Assembly: GCF_000495435.3 (NCBI RefSeq)
Contig: NZ_AXUN02000203.1
Location: forward strand, 17,448-81,447
DNA: 64,000 bases
Direction: 5' to 3'
From: Youngiibacter fragilis 232.1
GTDB lineage: Bacteria; Bacillota; Clostridia; Clostridiales; Clostridiaceae
In this document: positions 45,078-54,188 of the stretch, piece after piece
How positions within the stretch are numbered: position 1 is the first letter of the stretch
Layout of the letters: every line of letters begins with the position of its first letter
Notes under the pieces: model-generated
Told to the model about the DNA's origin: nothing
The model's database searches: none
The model's input: only the letters and a program-made list of their open reading frames with translations
Program-made: the position numbers and the translations under genes

Positions 45078-45116
45078 CAAGCATATTTATTCCATTTGCG
45101 TTATTCCAAGGTAATG

Positions 45117-47111
45117 CTATTCGTCCCCTGAGTCACCCTCAAGGTCCTCGGTGATGACATACCTCATCTCATCAAGTTCGTTGACCTGTGGCTGAGGCTC
45201 TGTTTCCGGAACAATTTCCTCCGCCTTTGCCTCGGCTACAGGAGCTGGATCTTCCTTCTTCCCAAAGCCTTCACCCTTGTACTCCCTCACGACCTCCATG
45301 AACTCTTCACCGGTCATTGTCTCTTTTTCGAGAAGCCTTTCTGAAAGCACAGTCAGGAGCTCCCTGTTGTCATTTAATATATCAAGGGCAGTCTTATGTC
45401 CCGCCTTGATTATCTTGAGTGTCTCCTCGTCTATCTTAGTAGCGGTCTCATCACTGACATTAAGGACTGCACGTCCGTCGAGATATTGGCCTCTTATGGA
45501 TTCAAGCGCCATCATGTCGAAGGTATCGCTCATTCCGTACATGGAAACCATCCTTCTCGCCATCTGGGTTGCCCTCTCGATGTCGTTGGAGGCTCCTGTC
45601 GTTATGGAACCGAACTCTACCTCTTCAGCTGACCTGCCTCCAAAGAGTATCGCTATCTCCTTCAGCATCTCATCCTTTGACATGAGGTACTTCTCATCCT
45701 CAGGCACCTGCATCGTGTAGCCGAGGGATCCCATGGTCCTTGGTATTATGGTTATCTTGATTACAGGGTCTGTTCCCTTCTGCATTGCAGCTACAAGCGC
45801 ATGGCCTATCTCGTGGAACGCGACTATCCTCTTCTCGTTTACGGACATTATCCTGTCCTTCTTCTGCTGTCCTGCTATTACGACCTCTATGGATTCCTGG
45901 AGGTCCTCCTGCATTACGAACTTACGGCCGTTCTTTACAGCCCTAAGCGCAGCCTCGTTTATCATGTTCGCAAGGTCCGCTCCGACAGCTCCTGGTGTAC
46001 CCTTGGCTATCTCATTGAGGTTGACATCCTCCCCCATCTTGACATCCTTGGAATGCACCTTGAGTATGGCTTCCCTGCCCTTCAGGTCCGGTGAATCGAC
46101 TATTATCCTCCTGTCGAACCTTCCAGGCCTGAGAAGGGCCTTGTCCAGAACTTCAGGTCTGTTGGTAGCTGCAAGGAGTACTATACCCTTTGAGGAATCG
46201 AAGCCGTCCATCTCAGCAAGGAGCTGGTTCAGCGTCTGTTCCCTCTCATCGTTTCCGCCTGGAAGCCCTCCGGTTTCCCTGGACTTTCCGATGGCGTCGA
46301 TCTCATCTATGAAGATTATGCACGGTGCCTTGGCCATGGCTTCCTTGAACAGGTCCCTGACCCTGGCAGCTCCCATTCCAACAAACATCTCAACGAAGGC
46401 CGAGCCTGATAGGGAGAAGAACGGCACCTTGGCCTCTCCTGCGACTGCCTTTGCAAGCAATGTCTTTCCTGTTCCCGGAGGCCCCACAAGAAGCGCTCCC
46501 TTGGGAAGCCTTGCTCCGATATCCACATACTTCTGGGGATTATGCAGGAAATCTACGATCTCAATAAGTGATTCCTTTGCTTCCTCCTGTCCCGCTACGT
46601 CCCTGAAGGTAACACCGGTATCGCTCTCATACAGCTTCGCTGTGTTCTTTCCGAAGCTCATCATGCTTCCGCCACGCTTCTCCATGTTCTTCATCAGATA
46701 GCTTCCGAGGAAGAGCAGTAATCCAAGCGGCAGCACCCATGAGAACAACAGGGTCATCAGAGGGCTTGCCGTCTCAACAGGCTTTGAATATAGGTCCACT
46801 TCCTTTTCCTTGATCAGGGAAAGGACCTCTTCATCTCCTGTGACCATTCCTGTATACAGCTGCAGGCCTGCGAGCTCATCGCCTTCCTTCATGGTATAGG
46901 TGTATATCCTCTGTGATTCGTCAACGGTTATCTCAACAATCCTGTCAGCCTTCAATGCCGCATAGAACTCATTGTAGTACTGTCTCTTGTTCCTTATGTC
47001 GTTCATGAAGTAGTTGAAGACAGTAACCATGATGAGTATCGCAACGAAATACACTGCGTAGAACTTCAGATTTCTGTTGTCGTTGTCACCTTTTTTCTTG
47101 TCATTGTTCAC
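45117..47111 (-). CDS. ftsH: ATP-dependent zinc metalloprotease FtsH
   Basis: Membrane-bound AAA+ protease for quality control of membrane and regulatory proteins; 664 residues. Two membrane spans near residues 17-34 and 111-131 flank an external loop. Walker A is GPPGTGKT (about residue 214), Walker B IIFIDEIDAIG, SRH RPGRFDR, and zinc site HEIGHAL (about residue 440). An acidic low-complexity tail (PVAEAKAEEIVPETEPQP) follows. The start codon is GTG 47111 with AAGGTG upstream. It follows pepV by 12 bases and helD follows it, so pepV, ftsH and helD may share a transcript. Confidence 0.97.
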   Translation of the reverse strand: MNNDKKKGDNDNRNLKFYAVYFVAILIMVTVFNYFMNDIRNKRQYYNEFYAALKADRIVEITVDESQRIYTYTMKEGDELAGLQLYTGMVTGDEEVLSLIKEKEVDLYSKPVETASPLMTLLFSWVLPLGLLLFLGSYLMKNMEKRGGSMMSFGKNTAKLYESDTGVTFRDVAGQEEAKESLIEIVDFLHNPQKYVDIGARLPKGALLVGPPGTGKTLLAKAVAGEAKVPFFSLSGSAFVEMFVGMGAARVRDLFKEAMAKAPCIIFIDEIDAIGKSRETGGLPGGNDEREQTLNQLLAEMDGFDSSKGIVLLAATNRPEVLDKALLRPGRFDRRIIVDSPDLKGREAILKVHSKDVKMGEDVNLNEIAKGTPGAVGADLANMINEAALRAVKNGRKFVMQEDLQESIEVVIAGQQKKDRIMSVNEKRIVAFHEIGHALVAAMQKGTDPVIKITIIPRTMGSLGYTMQVPEDEKYLMSKDEMLKEIAILFGGRSAEEVEFGSITTGASNDIERATQMARRMVSMYGMSDTFDMMALESIRGQYLDGRAVLNVSDETATKIDEETLKIIKAGHKTALDILNDNRELLTVLSERLLEKETMTGEEFMEVVREYKGEGFGKKEDPAPVAEAKAEEIVPETEPQPQVNELDEMRYVITEDLEGDSGDE

Positions 47112-47123
47112 AATATTTCACCT

Positions 47124-48446
47124 TCATTCAGCCAAGGCCTTCATGGCCTTTGCATATACTTCCGCACACAGCAGCAGGTCGGTAACGCTTATGTATTCGT
47201 CCGCCTGATGTGCGATGTCTTCCCTTCCGGGCAGCATGGGCCCGAAGGCCACTATGTTCTTCATTTCCTTGGCATAGGTCCCGCCGCCGATAGCAAGGGG
47301 TCCTCTCTGGTCCCCTGTAGTCTCCCTGTAGGCATCCATAAGCCTTGAAACAAGTTCATGGTCAACCGGGTAATAAAGGGGCTTGTCCTCATGTTCAACT
47401 ACCATCCTGAAGCCGTTCTGATTCAAAGTCTCTTCAAGCTTCAAGAGAACATCCTTGCCGTCAAAGGTGACAGGATATCTGATGTTCAGTCCTATCTCAA
47501 GCATCCCGTCCTTAAGGCTTAAAGTGCCCATGTTCATTACAAGCTTTCCTGACGGTTCATCAGAAAGGTCAATCCCGAGTGTCGATCCGCCCGTATCCCT
47601 GCAAAGGTAATCATCTATGAATTCCATCGTCTCTTTAAAGCTTTCAGAAAGCTTCGCTTCACGAAGTTCCCCTGACAACATCGCTTCGCGAAGTTGTCCT
47701 ACAAGCTTCCATACGGCGCTTTCACCCTTGTGGGGAGTGCTGCCATGCGCTGATATGCCTCTTTCCTCGAACACCGCTTCAGTACCGTCATCGAGGTTTA
47801 TCACAGCCCTGGCCCTGTCAGGGACCATGTTGACAGCGCTTCCGCCTCTGATCATGATGTTCCTGTCCGGCAGTTCGCTTGTCAGCTTCAGGATCAGGAT
47901 TCCCATCTCAGCGTTTATCGCAGGAAAATCCGCATCCGGGGTGAAGCCGGCAGCTGGCTGTGCTTCAGTCATAAGATAGTTCTTTATGTCGGGTCCTCCT
48001 GTCTCTTCGCTGGTCCCGAATATCAGCCTTATCCTTTTGGAAAGTACAGGGCTCTCTTCCTTTATGGCCTTCAGAGCATACAATGCAGCGATCATAGGTC
48101 CCTTGTCATCAATCGCTCCGCGTCCGTAGATCCTGTCTCCAATGATCTCCCCGTGGGGGTCCCTTGTCCAGTCAGACCCTACAGGAACTATGTCGAGATG
48201 TCCCAGGACGGCCACATATTCTTCCCCGGTCCCGTACTCTATATATCCTGCATGTCCTTCCAGGTTCCTGACCTGAAAGCCCATCCTGCTTCCGATTTCA
48301 AGTGCCCTTTCAAGTGCATCGTTGACCGCCTTGCCCTCCGGCATAAGCTCAAAAGGCTCACCTGCAACAGACTCTATCTCAAGCAGGCTCAAGATGTCAT
48401 TTATCATGTCTTCTTTCCAGTTTGAAAGGATTTTCTTAAGTTCCAT
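47124..48446 (-). CDS. pepV: dipeptidase PepV (M20 family)
   Basis: Cytosolic dizinc dipeptidase of 440 residues. Metal and catalytic motifs: VLGHLDIVPVGSDW (about residue 80), YGRGAIDDKGPM, FGTSEETGG and the late IGGGTYAKEM. The lid domain is present. An odd repeated peptide, LREAMLSGELREAKLS, lies near residues 245-265 and is encoded by a palindromic DNA segment (47674-47698). The start is two bases after the lepB stop with no clear ribosome site, so translation is probably coupled. Confidence 0.95.
   Translation of the reverse strand: MELKKILSNWKEDMINDILSLLEIESVAGEPFELMPEGKAVNDALERALEIGSRMGFQVRNLEGHAGYIEYGTGEEYVAVLGHLDIVPVGSDWTRDPHGEIIGDRIYGRGAIDDKGPMIAALYALKAIKEESPVLSKRIRLIFGTSEETGGPDIKNYLMTEAQPAAGFTPDADFPAINAEMGILILKLTSELPDRNIMIRGGSAVNMVPDRARAVINLDDGTEAVFEERGISAHGSTPHKGESAVWKLVGQLREAMLSGELREAKLSESFKETMEFIDDYLCRDTGGSTLGIDLSDEPSGKLVMNMGTLSLKDGMLEIGLNIRYPVTFDGKDVLLKLEETLNQNGFRMVVEHEDKPLYYPVDHELVSRLMDAYRETTGDQRGPLAIGGGTYAKEMKNIVAFGPMLPGREDIAHQADEYISVTDLLLCAEVYAKAMKALAE
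47674..47698. repeat. palindrome inside pepV
   Basis: GACAAC-A-TCGC-TTC-GCGA-A-GTTGTC can form a near-perfect hairpin; a related half, GCTTCGCTTCACGAAG, lies just upstream (47651-47666). It encodes the repeated LREAxLS peptide. Confidence 0.6.
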
Positions 48447-48448
48447 AG

Positions 48449-48982
48449 CTATTTCAGGAATCCGATGTCAGACAGCGGATACACCCTTAGTCCTCCCTTG
48501 CCGATAACTTCATCCATGTCTATATAGGGTTCGTCCCAGAACCTGGCATCGTTCGATGTCGCCCTGTTGTCTCCAAGGAACAGGAACTTGCCTTCAGGAA
48601 CTTCAAATACCTTGGTGAAATCCAGGTCATTCTTGACGTACTCCTCCGGATATGGCTCCCCGTTGATATACAGGTCCCCGCCCCTGAGCTCGACCCTGTC
48701 ACCGGGCAGTCCAATGAGCCTTTTTACCAGCAGGGTGTTGCCGCCCTCCACGAAGTTGAATACTACTATATCGCCTCTATCAAGCTTCTCAGGATTGTAG
48801 ACCCTTACAACATAGATCCTGTCATCAATGTTTATGGTAGGTATCATTGAGCCCGTCGGCACCTCTATCCTGAATATGAGGAACTTGTTTACAAGAAAAG
48901 CCAGCATGAATGCTGCCAGTATCGGAAATACCCATTCCTTTACAATATGATTGAGCAGATTGCCCTTACCACCGTTCTCCAA
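48449..48982 (-). CDS. lepB: signal peptidase I
   Basis: Membrane serine protease that removes signal peptides from secreted proteins. One N-terminal span (WVFPILAAFMLAFLVNKFLIF), then catalytic Ser in VPTGSMIPTI, catalytic Lys in LVKRLIGLPGD and the box E GDNRATSNDARF. About 177 residues, single-span Gram-positive type. TTG 48982 is chosen because GGAAGG precedes it (11 bases); the ORF could run to a GTG at 49042 without a ribosome site and would include a dyad. Followed directly by pepV. Confidence 0.94.
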   Translation of the reverse strand: MENGGKGNLLNHIVKEWVFPILAAFMLAFLVNKFLIFRIEVPTGSMIPTINIDDRIYVVRVYNPEKLDRGDIVVFNFVEGGNTLLVKRLIGLPGDRVELRGGDLYINGEPYPEEYVKNDLDFTKVFEVPEGKFLFLGDNRATSNDARFWDEPYIDMDEVIGKGGLRVYPLSDIGFLK

Positions 48983-49002
48983 AGCTAACACTACCTTCCA
49001 AT

Positions 49003-49021
49003 TCGGACAGGAATTGTCCGA
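49003..49021. promoter_or_regulatory. 19-bp dyad in the lepB leader
   Basis: TCGGACA (49003-49009) and TGTCCGA (49015-49021), 5-base spacer, just before the lepB ribosome site on the minus strand. A hairpin or operator. Confidence 0.45.
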
Positions 49022-49254
49022 TTCTGATATTAAATTTCTCACAATCTAATTAAACTTGCCTTAAACGGCACACATTGCTTTCCTTTTGTGTGCTATCACT
49101 CATTTAAGTATACCACACTGAGGCTTCAATATCGTCTGAAACAGCCATTTTGCGCATATCCGAGCGCCCCTATCCATTAATTTAGTGTAAATTCACGGAT
49201 TGTACCTGATATATGTTAATATACTGTGATACTATGGAATTGGAGGTGAATGAA

Positions 49255-49641
49255 ATGAAAAAATTCATGGGAGAATTCAAGGCCTTTGCGATCAGAGGCA
49301 ATGTCATCGACCTTGCTGTCGGTGTCATCATAGGCGGAGCATTTGGAAAGATTGTCGCTTCACTTGTAAATGACATGCTTATGCCTATTATCAGCCTTCT
49401 TTTCGGCGGTGCTAAGTTCTCAGAGCTCAAGGCTACAGTCGGAGGTGCGGAGATACTCTATGGTAACTTCATCCAGAATATATTTGATTTCCTGATTATC
49501 GCCCTCGTAATATTCATAATGATCAAGAACATCAACAAGATGAAGAAAAAGGAAGCTGAGGCAGCTCCTGCGGCTCCACCTGCTCCTACCAAGGAAGAGC
49601 TTCTTCTCACTGAGATCAGGGACATACTGAAAGAGAAATAA
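49255..49641 (+). CDS. mscL: large-conductance mechanosensitive channel
   Basis: Pore-forming inner-membrane protein that vents solutes on hypo-osmotic shock; 128 residues. The N-terminal helix [21 protein letters not shown] and the TM1 pore segment [19 protein letters not shown] are very well conserved; TM2 is [13 protein letters not shown]. The C-terminal bundle follows an Ala/Pro-rich linker ([10 protein letters not shown]). ATG 49255 follows GGAGGTGA; the ORF extension to 49213 is upstream leader. Confidence 0.97.
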   Translation: MKKFMGEFKAFAIRGNVIDLAVGVIIGGAFGKIVASLVNDMLMPIISLLFGGAKFSELKATVGGAEILYGNFIQNIFDFLIIALVIFIMIKNINKMKKKEAEAAPAAPPAPTKEELLLTEIRDILKEK

Positions 49642-49654
49642 TAAACTATATTTC

Positions 49655-49688
49655 AAGAAGAAGCGGCTGGAATTTCCAGCCGCTTCTT
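49655..49688. terminator. bidirectional hairpin between mscL and the YdjC gene
   Basis: Perfect 15-bp stem AAGAAGCGGCTGGAA (49658-49672) / TTCCAGCCGCTTCTT (49674-49688), between convergent genes; only short T tracts. Confidence 0.75.
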
Positions 49689-49689
49689 C

Positions 49690-50424
49690 CTATAGGTCTT
49701 TAAAGCTTATAAGCTCTATGCCGTGTCTCTTCACTATCTCCCTTGCTTCCTCCGATACGAGTACATCCAGCTCCTTTGCCCTTTCTTTGTTGTAGCTCGA
49801 ATTCTCCATGACGAAGGTGTCGAGATAACCAGGGTGGCACATCAGTTCAACTGTCTCATACTTTGAAGCCGCCTCTATGGCCTTTTCAAGGTCGGCTGGA
49901 GACAGATTTTCCCCATGGAAGCTTGCTATCATCCTGTCAGGCGATGGAATGCCCTTGAGACCTTCCGGTATATGGTCCTTTGTGTGTATCCTCACTGGAA
50001 CCATGAGCTCCTTCGCAAGGTCTCCCACTATGTCAGATATTCCAGGCTCCATATGTACATGGTGATGACTGTCTAAATGAGTTGGTGTCAGACCCATCAT
50101 CAGAGCCTTCTCTATCTGGCTCCTGAACTCCTTCTCAACATCCTTCAATGAATATCCCTTTAGCTGCTCTCCCCTCTTCCTGAACCTGCCGTCCTCACCC
50201 ACAAGGCTCGGTACGTCTGCAGAAACCGGGAAGCCTGAAGTCATGACAAGGTGCAGTCCTACAGGCAGCCCGTGTTCTTTGGCAAGAATCACTGCATCCT
50301 CAGCCTGCGGCATGTTCATCATTATTGTTGCCGATGTGACTATCCCTTTCCTGAAGCAGTCTATGATTCCCAGATTTACAGCCCTTGACACTCCGAAATC
50401 ATCCGCGTTGACAATTAGCCTCAA
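49690..50424 (-). CDS. YdjC/ChbG-family carbohydrate deacetylase
   Basis: About 244 residues. The family metal-site motifs are NADDFG at the start, GLHLVMTSG and HLDSHHHVHMEPGI (about residue 118), and a late MCHPGYLD. Relatives (ChbG) remove one acetyl group from chito-oligosaccharides such as diacetylchitobiose. TTG 50424 is chosen: it yields the family's usual MRLIVNADDFG-type start with GAGGAG 7 bases upstream, whereas the GTG at 50433 is inside the ribosome site. No chitobiose uptake genes are adjacent. Confidence 0.92.
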   Translation of the reverse strand: MRLIVNADDFGVSRAVNLGIIDCFRKGIVTSATIMMNMPQAEDAVILAKEHGLPVGLHLVMTSGFPVSADVPSLVGEDGRFRKRGEQLKGYSLKDVEKEFRSQIEKALMMGLTPTHLDSHHHVHMEPGISDIVGDLAKELMVPVRIHTKDHIPEGLKGIPSPDRMIASFHGENLSPADLEKAIEAASKYETVELMCHPGYLDTFVMENSSYNKERAKELDVLVSEEAREIVKRHGIELISFKDL

Positions 50425-50607
50425 ATCGATCACTCCTCAAAACCAGTCTTTACGTAGATTATACCAAGATAGTCCCCGGCATATGTGAACCAAATTGAAA
50501 CTCTTGAGAAAACCTCCGGAAAACTCATCTTTAATCTTTAGTTAATCGAAACCGCACTTTAGTAGTGGTATAATATATGGTGATTATTAATATTCAAGGA
50601 GGACATT

Positions 50608-51333
50608 ATGATCAGCTTCAAGAATGTTACAAAGGTCTATGGCGGTACGGTAAAGGCTGTAGATAACCTCACACTCGACCTCTATCCCGGCGAGATCTAT
50701 GGATTCCTGGGGCCTAACGGCGCCGGAAAGACGACCTCTATAAAGATGCTTACCGGAATACTAAGACAGGATTCAGGTGAGATAACTATAAACGGAAAGA
50801 ACATGCTTACTGACCCACTGGAAGCGAAGAAGGAATTCGGATATGTCCCTGACAATCCGGACATGTTCCTCAGGCTAAAGGGCATAGAGTTCCTTAACTT
50901 CATGGGGGACATCTATCAGGTCCCGGGAGATGTAAGGAAGGAAAGGATCGAAAGCCTTGCAAGGCGCTTCGACATGGAAAGCGCTCTAGGCGACACCATA
51001 TCCGGCTATTCACACGGTATGAGGCAGAAGATCGTCCTCATGGGTGCCCTGGTACACGAGCCAAGCGCATGGATACTCGACGAGCCCATGACCGGCCTTG
51101 ACCCCAAATCCTCATATATGCTCAAGGAGATGATGAGGGACCATGCTGACAAGGGAAACGTCGTGTTCTTCTCCACCCACGTGCTCGAAGTCGCCGAAAA
51201 GCTCTGCGACAAGGTGGGCATTATCAACAAGGGCAGGCTCATGTTCTCAGGCACCATGGATGAGCTGAGGCAGCTGGCTAAAGAGAACGAGAGTCTTGAG
51301 AACATATTCCTGGAGATGACTAAGGATGAGTAA
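50608..51333 (+). CDS. ABC transporter ATP-binding protein
   Basis: A 241-residue ATPase subunit: Walker A GPNGAGKTT (about residue 36), Q-loop, signature YSHGMRQK, Walker B AWILDEPMTGLDP and switch His in STHVLEVA. It is the exporter type (ABC-2-like, YhaQ/EcsA-like). The stop lies 8 bases inside the permease gene. The cargo is unknown. Confidence 0.95.
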   Translation: MISFKNVTKVYGGTVKAVDNLTLDLYPGEIYGFLGPNGAGKTTSIKMLTGILRQDSGEITINGKNMLTDPLEAKKEFGYVPDNPDMFLRLKGIEFLNFMGDIYQVPGDVRKERIESLARRFDMESALGDTISGYSHGMRQKIVLMGALVHEPSAWILDEPMTGLDPKSSYMLKEMMRDHADKGNVVFFSTHVLEVAEKLCDKVGIINKGRLMFSGTMDELRQLAKENESLENIFLEMTKDE

Positions 51334-52996
51334 CCATATATTCCACCTGACAAAGACCATGTTCGGAAGCGATGAGACGCTCTCAAACCTTGGAATCGGC
51401 AACAAGAGGAAAAAGAGCGTCTTCAGCAAAAGACCTGTAAAGATACTCCTCTTCCTTCTTCTCTTCCTTTCAATGGGAATGTCCACAGGAAGCTTCGCGT
51501 ACCTGCTGTACGACTCTCTCAGCATGTATGGCTTCCAGTCGCTCATAATAAGGCTTGCTGTGCCTGCATCAGGCATAACCGTATTCATGTTCGGCATATT
51601 CTATGTCATGAACGTGTTCTACTTCTCAAGGGATATCGAGAACTATCTGTTCCTGCCGGTAAAGCCCGGTGAGATACTTATGTCAAAGTTCCTGGTCGCC
51701 CTCGTATACCAGTATTTCATATACGGCATGCTCTTCATGCCCGTGCTTCTTGTCTACGGGTTCCTTGACAAGGCAGGACCATTGTTCTACCTGTACCTCA
51801 TTCTGATAACGCTGTTCGTGCCGGTGCTTCCAATGGTAGCAGCCTCACTTATAGCAATGGTAATCATGAGAGCCGGCAAGGGTATAAAGAACAAGGACCG
51901 ATTCAACATGATTGCCGGAGTATTCGGCCTTGGCATATCGTTAGGCTTCAGCTTCGGCATACAGTACATCGCCCAGAGGGCGACTGCAGGAAGCATGGTG
52001 ATAACTGACCTTTCACAGCTGCCTGCCATAAAGGTCACTTCGCTTGCAATCCCCACCTCATACCTCGCAAGTGAAGCCCTCATAGGCTTCGATGGCTTCA
52101 GCGGCCTCATGTATCTTCTTGCTCTGATCGCATTATCCATTTTATCAATGGTGGTCTTCTATGTGGTGGGCAACGCCATATACTTCAAGGGAGTCATGGG
52201 TGTCCTTGACAGCTCATCAAGAAGGAAGAAGCTGTCAACTGGAGAGCTTGATAAGGAAACAAGCTCAAAGCCGATACTTCTCGCATACTCACTCAAGGAG
52301 TTGAAGCTCCTCATGAGGACCCCTGCATACTTCATGAACTGTATTCTAGTGTCCCTTATTTTCCCGCTGTTCTTCGTGGTCCCCCTTCTCATCGAAGGGC
52401 CTGACAGCGCGGAGATCAAGGAGATCATAAGCTACATAAGCGCTACTCCTGATGCAAATCTTCTGATAGTGCTTGCAGCTGCAGGAATGTTCCTTGGAGG
52501 ACTCAACATAATCTCCTCCACATCGATATCAAGGGAAGGAAAGAGCTTCTTCTTCATGAAGTACATCCCCGTTCCGTACATGACACAGCTATACGCAAAG
52601 ATACTCAGCTCGTTCTATGTGGAAGGCGCTGCAGCAGTTGTCCTGTACGGACTGCTGATATGGTTGTTCAGACCGTCAATGATCGTAGTGCTGCTTTCAA
52701 TTCCCCTGTTCATCCTCTCTTCGATATTCATGAACCAGTTCTCGATTGCTATCGACGTATACATGCCGAAGCTTGAATGGGACAGCGAACAGAAGGCGGT
52801 TAAGCAGAACCTGAACTCCATGTTCCAGATATTCGGAAGCTTCATTTTCGGAGGAGGAATGATATTCCTCTCAACAAAGCTCTCACCATCCCTCATCCCG
52901 GCATTCCTTGGCCTCTTTGTCATATTCGGTGCACTTGTGGTCATTACCCACAAGTTCCTGGAAAGGCTGGTTGCCAAAAGATTTGCGGAGCTATAG
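51326..52996 (+). CDS. ABC exporter permease
   Basis: A 556-residue polytopic membrane protein with about 12 hydrophobic segments, for example ILLFLLLFLSMGMSTGSFAY and VAALIALSILSMVVFYVV-like stretches. It resembles the putative ABC-exporter permeases coupled to EcsA-like ATPases. Overlaps the ATPase gene by 8 bases, so the two form one transporter. Cargo unknown; no accessory gene identifies it. Confidence 0.88.
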   Translation: MSNHIFHLTKTMFGSDETLSNLGIGNKRKKSVFSKRPVKILLFLLLFLSMGMSTGSFAYLLYDSLSMYGFQSLIIRLAVPASGITVFMFGIFYVMNVFYFSRDIENYLFLPVKPGEILMSKFLVALVYQYFIYGMLFMPVLLVYGFLDKAGPLFYLYLILITLFVPVLPMVAASLIAMVIMRAGKGIKNKDRFNMIAGVFGLGISLGFSFGIQYIAQRATAGSMVITDLSQLPAIKVTSLAIPTSYLASEALIGFDGFSGLMYLLALIALSILSMVVFYVVGNAIYFKGVMGVLDSSSRRKKLSTGELDKETSSKPILLAYSLKELKLLMRTPAYFMNCILVSLIFPLFFVVPLLIEGPDSAEIKEIISYISATPDANLLIVLAAAGMFLGGLNIISSTSISREGKSFFFMKYIPVPYMTQLYAKILSSFYVEGAAAVVLYGLLIWLFRPSMIVVLLSIPLFILSSIFMNQFSIAIDVYMPKLEWDSEQKAVKQNLNSMFQIFGSFIFGGGMIFLSTKLSPSLIPAFLGLFVIFGALVVITHKFLERLVAKRFAEL

Positions 52997-53018
52997 GACA
53001 AAAGTATAATGAAAAGAC

Positions 53019-53058
53019 AACAGGACAAGATGACAGTAAGATGTCGCCTTGTCCTGTT
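53019..53058 (+). terminator. hairpin after the ABC permease
   Basis: Perfect 11-bp stem AACAGGACAAG (53019-53029) / CTTGTCCTGTT (53048-53058); the T-tract is lacking, so termination strength is uncertain. Confidence 0.5.
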
Positions 53059-53093
53059 AACATTATGATGAAGATCCAAATACTGCTCTCTGA

Positions 53094-53139
53094 TTCAAAA
53101 CTTAATTTCAAAACATCGTTTTGTGAGTAAAGTTTTGAA
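53094..53139. repeat. two-layer inverted repeat
   Basis: Outer arms TTCAAAACTT / AAGTTTTGAA and inner arms CAAAAC / GTTTTG share one centre. It lies just downstream of the small minus-strand ORF. Confidence 0.55.
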
Positions 53140-53158
53140 GAACGGAGATTATCAGCCG

Positions 53159-53302
53159 TTATTCCAGTCCATATTTTTCCATTAATCTGCTAAAGACTTC
53201 CTCCCCTTCCAATAACTCTACCCCTTGTCTGATCTGGTCTTCAGCCTCTCCGATCTTTTTGTAGAGCTCCTGCCTTGCAGACCCCTTCTCCTTGGATTCC
53301 AT
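53159..53302 (-). CDS. 47-residue antitoxin-like ORF, possibly a remnant
   Basis: Short acidic, helical peptide with pattern QELYKKIGEAEDQI, GVELLEGEEVFSRLMEKYGL. This resembles the C-terminal toxin-binding tail of RelB/ParD/Phd-type antitoxins (helix, then EVFxxLxxKY). A full antitoxin would have a DNA-binding N-terminus, which is missing, and no toxin gene is adjacent. No good ribosome site; ATG 53314 is an alternative. It could be a fragment of a lost toxin-antitoxin module. Otherwise the 400-base gap 52997-53397 holds only hairpins. Confidence 0.35.
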   Translation of the reverse strand: MESKEKGSARQELYKKIGEAEDQIRQGVELLEGEEVFSRLMEKYGLE

Positions 53303-53397
53303 ATAAATCCACATTTATCGTATTCAAGGTATTGAAGGTTATTGTGAACTGGATAAGTCATGCTTATTGCGTAACCTTCTTTCTTGGATCATATTCC

Positions 53398-54066
53398 TTA
53401 GTCCCTTATCCGCCAGTCTATAGGTTCCTTTCCCATGTCCCTTAGTATATCATTTGCCCTGCCAAATGGCCTGGATCCAAAGAAGCCCCTGTGAGCTGAA
53501 AGCGGGCTTGGATGCACCGACTTGAGTACCCTGTGCCTTTCGTCTATGAGTGCTTCCTTCTTTCCCGCAGGCGCTCCCCAGAGCAGGAATATGATTGGAT
53601 CCTGCCTCTTTGACAGATGCCCTATCACCGTATCTGTGAATATCTCCCAGCCCTTGCCCTGATGTGAGTTGGCCTGGCCCTCCCTGACTGTGAGGACAGT
53701 ATTAAGCAGCAGCACACCCTGCCTTGCCCAGGACTCAAGGTTACCATGTCCGGGAATCGGATATCCCAGGTCATCCTTAAGCTCCTTGAATATGTTGAGT
53801 AGCGAAGGTGGCTTAGGCACTCCCTTCTGCACTGAGAAAGCCAGTCCGTGGGCCTGCCCTTTCCCATGGTACGGATCCTGTCCGAGTATGACTACCTTGA
53901 CATCCTCATATGAGGTAAGCTTGAGCGAGTTGAATATATTGTGCATGTCCGGGTATATTACCTTAGTCCTGTATTCTTCCTTCAGGAATTCCCTAAGCTT
54001 AAGGTAATATTCCTTGTCGAACTCCCCTTCAAGTACCCTGTCCCAGCTGTTGCCTATCCTGACCAT
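53398..54066 (-). CDS. ung: uracil-DNA glycosylase
   Basis: Family-1 UDG removing uracil from DNA to start base-excision repair; 222 residues. Water-activating motif [16 protein letters not shown] (about residue 64), LLLNTVLTV and the DNA-intercalation loop [17 protein letters not shown] are complete. ATG 54066 follows GGAGGG; the TTG at 54084 precedes the ribosome site and is rejected. Divergent from the phosphodiesterase gene. Confidence 0.97.
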   Translation of the reverse strand: MVRIGNSWDRVLEGEFDKEYYLKLREFLKEEYRTKVIYPDMHNIFNSLKLTSYEDVKVVILGQDPYHGKGQAHGLAFSVQKGVPKPPSLLNIFKELKDDLGYPIPGHGNLESWARQGVLLLNTVLTVREGQANSHQGKGWEIFTDTVIGHLSKRQDPIIFLLWGAPAGKKEALIDERHRVLKSVHPSPLSAHRGFFGSRPFGRANDILRDMGKEPIDWRIRD

Positions 54067-54188
54067 ATATCCCTCCGCGTTCAATAATCATTTTTTCGTA
54101 AATCCACATATATCCATTGTACTTCAGAGATAGTTTACAATTCCATGGTATCCTTAAAAGTAGTCAGAGATTTCCCCTGGAGGTTCAT

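Noticed and set aside
42928..45084. helD starting at 45084
   Set aside because: The extra 19 codons cross the 12-bp hairpin; AGGAGG stands before the TTG at 45027.
45733..46701. A 322-codon open frame antisense to ftsH
   Set aside because: It lies wholly within ftsH on the other strand; Ser/Pro-rich translation is typical of a shadow frame.
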